From an uncultured Subdoligranulum sp. (GTDB lineage: Bacteria > Bacillota > Clostridia > Christensenellales > CAG-314), in the NCBI GenBank assembly GCA_900551395.1, contig URVX01000091.1, positions 1-5,323 on the forward strand: a stretch of DNA of 5,323 bases, written 5' to 3'. Position numbers and translations under genes: made by a program. Positions 1 to 3,927 of this stretch are shown here, piece after piece. Position 1 is the stretch's first letter, and every line of letters starts with the position of its first letter. Below the pieces are notes generated by a model. The model was given only the letters and a program-made list of their open reading frames with translations, ran no database searches and had not been told where the DNA came from.

Positions 1-715
1 GTGACGGATTGAGAATTTTAAGCGGCGTAAGAGAACTCCTGTGAGATGTAAGACCGACGGGCACAATCGCAACGCTCGCCACGTTGGGGAAAAGAGAATA
101 AAGGTCGTCGAGCGTACGCTTCAAAATCTCTCCGTCGTTGTAGCCCGCGCATACCACTATCTGCGTGTGCATGACAATGCCGCCCTCTGCCAAAGCCTTC
201 AAGAGAGGCATAATTGGAGCTGCCGACGGATTGCCCAGCATAAGCCGTCTTACCTCGTCGTCGGTGGCGTGCACGGAAACGTAAATCGGACTGAATTTTT
301 TCTCGATAATTCTTTCTAGCTCGCCGTCCTTAAGATTTGTCAGCGTGACGTAAGTGCCGGACGCAAAGGACAGACGCCAATCGTCGTCCTTTATGTAAAG
401 TGTGCGTCTCATGCCCTTTGGCAGCTGCGCGACGAAACAAAAAATGCAATTATTTCTGCACGGGCGCGGCTCGGAAAGATAGCAGCTTTCTTCAAACTCG
501 AATCCGAGACTTTCATCCGCGTCCTTTTGAACGTCAATGATCCTTTGTCCCGACGGAGTGTCGAAAGACATCGAAAAACACTCCTGACTGTCGAAAAACT
601 CGTAATCCAAAATGTCTTGGGCAGTCTGTCCGTTGAAGCCGACAACAGACCAACCCTTTTTTACGCCCAGTCGTTTTCCTGCGGAACGCTTGTCCACGCT
701 TTTTATTTTCAGCAT
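1..715 (-). CDS. DUF512-family radical SAM protein, N-terminal 238 residues (cut by window edge)
   Basis: This is the N-terminal part of the PDZ-like / radical SAM / DUF512 family, widespread in Clostridia. The exact reaction is not known to me. Residues 1-65 form the PDZ-like segment (start MLKIKSVDKRSAGKRLGVKKG). The cluster motif CRNNCIFCF has Cys86, Cys90 and Cys93, ligands for a SAM-binding [4Fe-4S] cluster. The family signature follows: QLPKGMR (98-103), then LYIKDDDWRLSFASGTYVTLTN, and later VPVGLTSHR (218-226). The frame is open to position 2, and the missing C-terminal part should hold the rest of the radical SAM barrel and DUF512. The ATG at 715 has AAAGGT six bases upstream (722-727). 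An intrinsic terminator lies immediately before this ribosome binding site, so its own promoter is not obvious. In many Clostridia this gene sits next to der, but that cannot be checked here. Family assignment is firm; function is open. Confidence 0.93.
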   Translation of the reverse strand, partial: MLKIKSVDKRSAGKRLGVKKGWSVVGFNGQTAQDILDYEFFDSQECFSMSFDTPSGQRIIDVQKDADESLGFEFEESCYLSEPRPCRNNCIFCFVAQLPKGMRRTLYIKDDDWRLSFASGTYVTLTNLKDGELERIIEKKFSPIYVSVHATDDEVRRLMLGNPSAAPIMPLLKALAEGGIVMHTQIVVCAGYNDGEILKRTLDDLYSLFPNVASVAIVPVGLTSHRSSLTPLKILNPS

Positions 716-728
716 TTCCTTACCTTTG

Positions 729-765
729 AAAAAGCCCGCTCTTGCGGGCGGGCTTCGCGTTTTTT
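729..765 (-). terminator. Intrinsic terminator after the cyclophilin gene, probably bidirectional
   Basis: An 8-bp GC-rich stem pairs 732-739 (aagcccgc) with 748-755 (gcgggctt) around an 8-base loop. An alternative stem pairs 734-739 with 744-749. On the minus strand the stem is followed by five T (733-729, partly shared with the stem). On the plus strand it is followed by a six-T run (760-765). It lies 24 bp past the cyclophilin stop and only a few bases before the ribosome binding site of the radical SAM gene. Confidence 0.82.
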
Positions 766-778
766 ACTTTTCGGTGTT

Positions 779-1630
779 TTAAGCCTTTTTACGATAGTTT
801 GCGGGAAGATTTTTATAATCCTTGTCCAGCGTAATCGAAACGATGGTTATGGTCTCCTCAGGCGCATTCTGAAGGTCGGAGCCGTCGGTCTCCTGCGTAT
901 CGGTTTCGTAATTTATCATATCGTCCACAAATTTCGAAGCAAGCCCGGTCGGATTGGAGGTGCCTGTCCCGACAGCGGGATAAAAGCCCCCGTTTTCGGA
1001 AACCGACATCGTGCTGCTCAAAACGTAAGCGAACACGGCGTAATTGTCTTTGGACATGGGCACTGCCGTAGCCGTAGAAAATTCATCCGTAAACGCCATG
1101 AAAAACGCGCTGCTTGCCGTGTCGAAATAATTTTTCGTGGATGTCTGCGCATTGTGGAACATAATCAGACTGCCCAGCATAGGCTGCGCGTTGTCTCCGT
1201 CCTTTTTGCTTTCGTCAACCTTAAAGCCGTTTGCAAGAAACTCGCCCTTGATAGTATAGCCGGATTCTTTGGTAATAAACTTGTCGTCCTCTTGGGTATA
1301 TCTGCCCGCAATGAGGTATCTGGAACCGATGTAGTCCACTACGGTGTTGTCATAAAACCCGTCCTGCACGAGATTCATAAAATTGATGACGGTAATGGGA
1401 GCCTTGTCTATGAGAAGCTCGTATCTGATAACCACCGTATACACGTCGCCTCTCGCGTCGTCGTTAAGATCCGTATAGCGCAGCGTCACGGTAGCGACGG
1501 GATTGGCGTCTATGCCGGATTTCGCTTTGATATTTTCCAGCTTGGAGGCGGAAATAAATTCCCCCGCAGAGCAGGCGCAGAACGAAAACAGGAGTAAAAA
1601 CGCAATAACTATGATCAGTGCCTTTTTCAT
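779..1630 (-). CDS. Cyclophilin-type peptidyl-prolyl isomerase-like lipoprotein, active site degenerate
   Basis: This 283-residue protein is probably exported. It has a basic start (MKK), a hydrophobic segment (residues 4-17) and a lipobox-like end FSFCACSAG. Cys18 or more likely Cys20 would carry the lipid, although the residue at -3 is Phe rather than the usual Leu. A cyclophilin-type domain spans about 60-268: GDVYTVVIRYELLIDKAPIT, VINFMNLVQDGFYD (81-94), a Gly-Glu-Phe strand near 129-131, SSAFFM (173-178) and DNYAVFAYV (195-203). The FHRV...QGG stretch that carries the catalytic Arg in active cyclophilins reads VDYIGSRYLIAGR here, so Arg is replaced by Tyr and Gln by Ala. The SQFFI motif reads SAFFM. 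Binding or structural function is therefore more likely than strong isomerase activity (inference). I chose the ATG at 1630 because AGAGGT lies at 1637-1642 and the signal peptide begins there; an upstream in-frame ATG at 1660 would overlap the promoter. Confidence 0.86.
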   Translation of the reverse strand: MKKALIIVIAFLLLFSFCACSAGEFISASKLENIKAKSGIDANPVATVTLRYTDLNDDARGDVYTVVIRYELLIDKAPITVINFMNLVQDGFYDNTVVDYIGSRYLIAGRYTQEDDKFITKESGYTIKGEFLANGFKVDESKKDGDNAQPMLGSLIMFHNAQTSTKNYFDTASSAFFMAFTDEFSTATAVPMSKDNYAVFAYVLSSTMSVSENGGFYPAVGTGTSNPTGLASKFVDDMINYETDTQETDGSDLQNAPEETITIVSITLDKDYKNLPANYRKKA

Positions 1631-1651
1631 CGATGTACCTCTAACTTTTAT

Positions 1652-1680
1652 ATTATACATTAAAATCGGCTCGAAAGCAA
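1652..1680 (-). promoter_or_regulatory. Sigma-A type promoter of the cyclophilin-like gene
   Basis: The minus strand reads TATAAT (1657-1652), a perfect -10 box, preceded by a 17-bp spacer and TTGCTT (1680-1675), a weak -35 matching three of six. The start point would be near 1645, giving a leader of about 15 bases that contains the AGAGGT ribosome binding site. One copy of an 11-bp direct repeat overlaps the -10 box and spacer. Confidence 0.62.
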
Positions 1681-1698
1681 GTAATTTTACATTAAAAT
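1656..1698. repeat. Two direct copies of an 11-bp sequence, 32 bp apart, at the cyclophilin gene promoter
   Basis: The sequence tacattaaaat occurs exactly at 1656-1666 and 1688-1698. The start-to-start distance of 32 bp is close to three helical turns. The first copy overlaps the -10 box and spacer, and the second lies just upstream of the -35 box. This geometry would suit two protein molecules binding the same DNA face, but the motif is AT-rich and could be chance. The rest of the gap between the pseudouridine synthase stop and the cyclophilin start holds no strong hairpin. Confidence 0.45.
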
Positions 1699-1705
1699 AT
1701 TTTTC

Positions 1706-2557
1706 TCAGCCCTTCAGCTGCGCCAGCAAATCCGCGTCGAGCTTTATCGGACGCTTGTTGAGATAAGCCAGCGGAGAATTTTTCGGAAAAGTAAATTGCA
1801 GCCTTACGCACGCAAGCATTTGTCTGTTCTGCCTGTATTTTTTGTTTATCTGATTTATGCCGTATTTGCCGTCGCCCAGAACGGGAAGCTTTTCGCTTGC
1901 AAGATGCGCTCTTATCTGATGAGTTCTGCCCGTAATCAGCCTGACCTCCAGCAAGCACAATTCTCCGTTTTGCCTGAGCACGCGATAATGAGTTTCAATG
2001 GGAACATAGCCGGGTTTAGGCGTCTTTGAAATAATCGCAAGACTCTTTTTCGCGTCCTTAAACAAAAACGCTTTGAGCTGCGCCTGATTGACGGGCGGCT
2101 TTCCGAAAACGACGGCGTTGTAATACTTGTCCACCCATTTTTCCTTGAACGCCTTGTTAAGCTCCGCTTCGGCCTGAGGCGTAAGCGCGAAAACAACAAG
2201 CCCCGTAGTATTTCTGTCCAGTCTGTGCACGGGATAAAATTTCATATCCTCGTGCTGCAGCTCCAGCTTTTCGACAAGAGAGTCCTCTCCGACAACCTCC
2301 ATTCCCGCGGGCTTGTTTACCGCTATCACGTTTTTGTCCTGATATACGATATCTATTTTATCCTTTTCTCTGTCTTTTATATAAATATAAACGGTCTCGT
2401 CCCCCTTGAGCGTCATATCCTGATTGACGCGCTGACCGTTGATTTTGACGCTTTTCCCGCCGATAATTTTCTGTATCTGAAAATGACCGAGATCCGTTTG
2501 CTCGCGTATCAGCTCCGAAAGCCGCGCTTTGTTTTTGGGTATAATCTGTTTCAGCAT
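1706..2557 (-). CDS. RluA-family RNA pseudouridine synthase with N-terminal S4 domain
   Basis: This enzyme converts specific uridines in structured RNA, usually 23S rRNA, to pseudouridine in the cytoplasm. The 283-residue length is typical. Residues about 10-60 form an S4 RNA-binding domain (IQKIIGGKSVKINGQRVNQ). The catalytic domain starts near residue 68 (DIVYQDKNVIAVNKPAGM). It contains the signature HRLDRNTTG at 111-119, where Asp114 is the catalytic residue, and the RluA motif RTHQIRAH at 211-218, followed by LGDGKYG (227-233). The sequence does not reveal which uridine is modified or whether it is the RluC, RluD or another subtype. The ATG at 2557 is the only start that keeps the S4 domain, because an in-frame TAA lies three codons upstream at 2566-2564. 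No Shine-Dalgarno sequence precedes it. The gene sits between the PRC-barrel and cyclophilin genes, each apparently separately transcribed. Confidence 0.94.
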   Translation of the reverse strand: MLKQIIPKNKARLSELIREQTDLGHFQIQKIIGGKSVKINGQRVNQDMTLKGDETVYIYIKDREKDKIDIVYQDKNVIAVNKPAGMEVVGEDSLVEKLELQHEDMKFYPVHRLDRNTTGLVVFALTPQAEAELNKAFKEKWVDKYYNAVVFGKPPVNQAQLKAFLFKDAKKSLAIISKTPKPGYVPIETHYRVLRQNGELCLLEVRLITGRTHQIRAHLASEKLPVLGDGKYGINQINKKYRQNRQMLACVRLQFTFPKNSPLAYLNKRPIKLDADLLAQLKG

Positions 2558-2565
2558 TTGGATTT

Positions 2566-2594
2566 ACTTTAACATAAATATTTCAAATTTGCAA
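2566..2594 (-). promoter_or_regulatory. Possible promoter of the pseudouridine synthase gene
   Basis: On the minus strand TTGCAA (2594-2589) and TAAAGT (2571-2566) are spaced by 17 bp. A TG one base before the -10 box makes an extended -10. Each hexamer matches consensus at four of six positions. The predicted start near 2559 lies two or three bases before the ATG, so the mRNA would be almost leaderless. Surrounding DNA is very AT-rich, so the call is tentative. Confidence 0.42.
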
Positions 2595-2624
2595 ATAAAA
2601 ATACGCAATAACTTTTTTATTGCG
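2593..2624 (-). terminator. Intrinsic terminator after the PRC-barrel sporulation gene
   Basis: An 8-bp stem pairs 2604-2611 (cgcaataa) with 2617-2624 (ttattgcg) around a 5-base loop. On the minus strand it is followed by a T-rich stretch (2603-2593, broken by two A). It begins about 20 bp beyond the PRC-barrel gene stop, which suggests that the sigG-ylmC transcript ends here. The stem is AT-rich, so termination may be incomplete. Confidence 0.7.
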
Positions 2625-2642
2625 CATTTGTTTTGATATTAT

Positions 2643-2954
2643 TTATTCGTCGTCTTCGACGTACCTCTCATGAACGACGGGCGATGGAGCGTCGTAGCTT
2701 GACGAAGACGCTTCTCCCGCCAGACCGTCCTGAAGCTGAACGAGTATTACGTCGTCTCCTATCCGCTGAATGTTTTTCCAAGGAATAAATATATCATCCT
2801 TGGTTTTGAAAAATTTCTTGCAGCCGGGCACCACCAGCCCCAGCACTCTGCAGCTTCTGCTGGATATTATGAGATCGACTATTCTGCCCAGTCGTTTGCC
2901 GTTGAGAACATTTACGACCTCCTTGTTTCTCAATTCGCAATAAGAAATTTCCAT
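2643..2954 (-). CDS. YlmC/YmxH-family PRC-barrel sporulation protein
   Basis: This 103-residue cytosolic protein has a single PRC-barrel domain at residues 1-75. Recognisable blocks are CELRNKEVVNVLNGKRLG (6-23), IVDLIISS, RVLGLVVPG (36-44), the aromatic-basic KKFFKTKDDIFIPWKNI (46-62) and RIGDDVILVQL (64-74). The tail (76-103) is Ser-rich then acidic (YVEDDE), probably disordered, and varies in this family. The family is annotated as sporulation-associated in Bacillota, but its molecular role is not established. It lies 73 bp downstream of sigG on the same strand, an arrangement I recall as common in Clostridia, so cotranscription with sigG is likely. I see no clear promoter in the gap (2955-3027). 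The start is well supported: AGAGGTG at 2959-2965 precedes the ATG. An intrinsic terminator follows. Confidence 0.88.
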   Translation of the reverse strand: MEISYCELRNKEVVNVLNGKRLGRIVDLIISSRSCRVLGLVVPGCKKFFKTKDDIFIPWKNIQRIGDDVILVQLQDGLAGEASSSSYDAPSPVVHERYVEDDE

Positions 2955-3027
2955 AATACACCTCTTTCATTTCTTATGCGAAAGCTTGTCGTTTAAGAAC
3001 AAAATACGGCAAAAAACGTCGATTTCG

Positions 3028-3801
3028 TCAAAGATATGACCTGATTCTTCCTACGGCGTTTTTTTCAAGCCTCGAAACCTGCGCCTGTGAAATACCGACC
3101 TCCTCGGAAACCTCCATCTGAGTTTTTCCTTCGTAATACCGTTTGGTCAGTATGTCCCGCTCGCGCTCGTCCAGGCGGGCTATCGCGTCGTTCAGCGACA
3201 CGCTTTCTATCCACCTTTCGTCCGTGTTGTTTTTGTCCTTTATCTGATCCATGACAAGAATTGTGTCGCTGCCGTCGTTGTAAACCGGCTCGTTGAGCGA
3301 CAGCGGTTCGTTTATCGCGTCCAGACAATACACCACCTGCCCGACAGGCAAATTTATTTCCCGCGCGATTTGCTCCAGAGTCACCTCGCCGCCCGCAGAC
3401 TCGCGTTCGAGCTTTTCCCGCGCCTGCAGCGCAAGATAAGCCACGTCCCTTATGCCTCTGCTCACGCGCATAGAATTGCTTTCTCTCAAAAAACGGCGTA
3501 TTTCGCCGATAATCATGGGCACGGCATAAGTGCTGAACTTTACGTTGAGAGAAACGTCGAAATTGTCCACCGATTTGACCAGCCCCACGCAGCCCACCTG
3601 AAACAAATCGTCCATGCTGCAGGTCTTGCTTGCATAACGCTGCACTACGCTTAAAACAAGCCTCAGATTGGAGGTAATGAACTTCTGTCGCGCAAGCTCG
3701 TCCCCTTCCTTGACCTTTTGCATGAGCTGCAGCGCTTCCTTGCCCGAAAGCTTGGGCAGGGCAGACGTATTTATTCCGCAAATAACAACCTTGTTTGCCA
3801 T
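3028..3801 (-). CDS. sigG: RNA polymerase sporulation sigma factor SigG (sigma-G)
   Basis: Sigma-G directs core RNA polymerase to late forespore genes after engulfment. The 257 residues are close to the roughly 260 usual for the family. The N-terminus MANKVVICGINTSALPKL is the sigma-G hallmark that separates it from sigma-F and sigma-B. Region 2 runs from SNLRLVLSVVQRYA (44-57) through DLFQVGCVGLVKSVDNFD (65-82) to VKFSTYAVPMIIGEIRRFL (87-105). Region 3 starts near RVSRGIRDVAYLALQ (112-126). Region 4.2 is the helix-turn-helix KTQMEVSEEVGISQAQVSRLEK (226-247). No key region is missing. I chose the ATG at 3801 because GGAG lies at 3808-3811 and the family N-terminus starts there. A longer frame from 3873 would run through the promoter. 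The usual upstream partners spoIIGA and sigE are absent here; a divergent dehydratase-like gene takes their place. A forespore-type promoter lies about 42 bp upstream. Confidence 0.97.
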   Translation of the reverse strand: MANKVVICGINTSALPKLSGKEALQLMQKVKEGDELARQKFITSNLRLVLSVVQRYASKTCSMDDLFQVGCVGLVKSVDNFDVSLNVKFSTYAVPMIIGEIRRFLRESNSMRVSRGIRDVAYLALQAREKLERESAGGEVTLEQIAREINLPVGQVVYCLDAINEPLSLNEPVYNDGSDTILVMDQIKDKNNTDERWIESVSLNDAIARLDERERDILTKRYYEGKTQMEVSEEVGISQAQVSRLEKNAVGRIRSYL

Positions 3802-3842
3802 ATTCTTCTCCGACTCCGAAATTCTGCTTAGACTTTCCAAAA

Positions 3843-3871
3843 TAGTTTGCACAAAGAAAGCGAAATTATGC
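3843..3871 (-). promoter_or_regulatory. Sigma-F/sigma-G type promoter of sigG
   Basis: The minus strand reads GCATA (3871-3867), a full match to the forespore -35 pattern (GHATR). A 17-bp spacer follows, then CAAACTA (3849-3843), six of seven to the sigma-G -10 pattern CATWMTA. Extended leftwards as GTGCAAACTA, the -10 also resembles the sigma-F form GGNNANANTR, missing one G. The start would be near 3836, with a leader of about 35 bases. This fits sigma-F initiation followed by sigma-G autoregulation, as known in Bacillus. Confidence 0.68.
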
Positions 3872-3882
3872 AATAAATATTG
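3871..3882. repeat. 12-bp inverted repeat between two divergent -35 boxes
   Basis: CAATA (3871-3875) and TATTG (3878-3882) are exact reverse complements around a 2-bp centre. The palindrome touches the last base of the sigG -35 box and the first three bases of the divergent sigma-A -35 box. Its position suits a shared operator, but the arms are short and AT-rich. Confidence 0.4.
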
Positions 3883-3908
3883 ACACGGACTTGTTTTGCA
3901 ACTAAAAT
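3880..3908 (+). promoter_or_regulatory. Near-consensus sigma-A promoter of the dehydratase-like gene
   Basis: TTGACA (3880-3885) is a perfect -35 box, followed by a 17-bp spacer and TAAAAT (3903-3908), five of six to the -10 consensus. It should be strong in vegetative cells. The predicted start, near 3914-3916, falls inside the purine-rich ribosome binding site, so the leader is only about 12-14 bases. Confidence 0.78.
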
Positions 3909-3912
3909 AATC

Positions 3913-3920
3913 GGAGAGGA
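3913..3920 (+). promoter_or_regulatory. Ribosome binding site of the dehydratase-like gene
   Basis: GGAGAGGA lies seven bases upstream of the ATG at 3928. This, together with alignment of the first 26 codons to the IlvD N-terminus, fixes the start of the gene ahead of its in-frame stop. The predicted transcription start falls at or just inside this site, so the 5' bases of the Shine-Dalgarno sequence could be absent from the RNA. Confidence 0.7.
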
Positions 3921-3927
3921 TTTTTCA

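Noticed and set aside
527..1597. A 356-codon open frame on the plus strand
   Set aside because: It lies antisense to the radical SAM and cyclophilin genes, shows no recognisable domain, and has no convincing ribosome binding site. The minus-strand genes have clear family motifs.
1631..1660. An earlier start adding ten residues to the cyclophilin-like protein
   Set aside because: It would place MYNIKVRGTS before the signal peptide and overlaps the -10 box. The internal ATG has its own ribosome binding site.
1665..1685. A small hairpin (gctcgaaagc) between the pseudouridine synthase and cyclophilin genes as a terminator
   Set aside because: The stem is only three base pairs and no proper T-run follows.
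2955..3027. A separate forespore promoter for the PRC-barrel gene
   Set aside because: CATAAGA resembles a sigma-G -10 box, but the only candidate -35 is about 24 bp away and mismatched.
3065..3781. A 238-codon minus-strand frame inside sigG
   Set aside because: It is an out-of-frame shadow of sigG, rich in Arg and Gly with no domain structure.
3802..3873. A 24-residue N-terminal extension of sigma-G
   Set aside because: The extension covers the promoter and the ribosome binding site of the ATG at 3801, and sigma-G proteins begin with a motif of the NKVEICG type.
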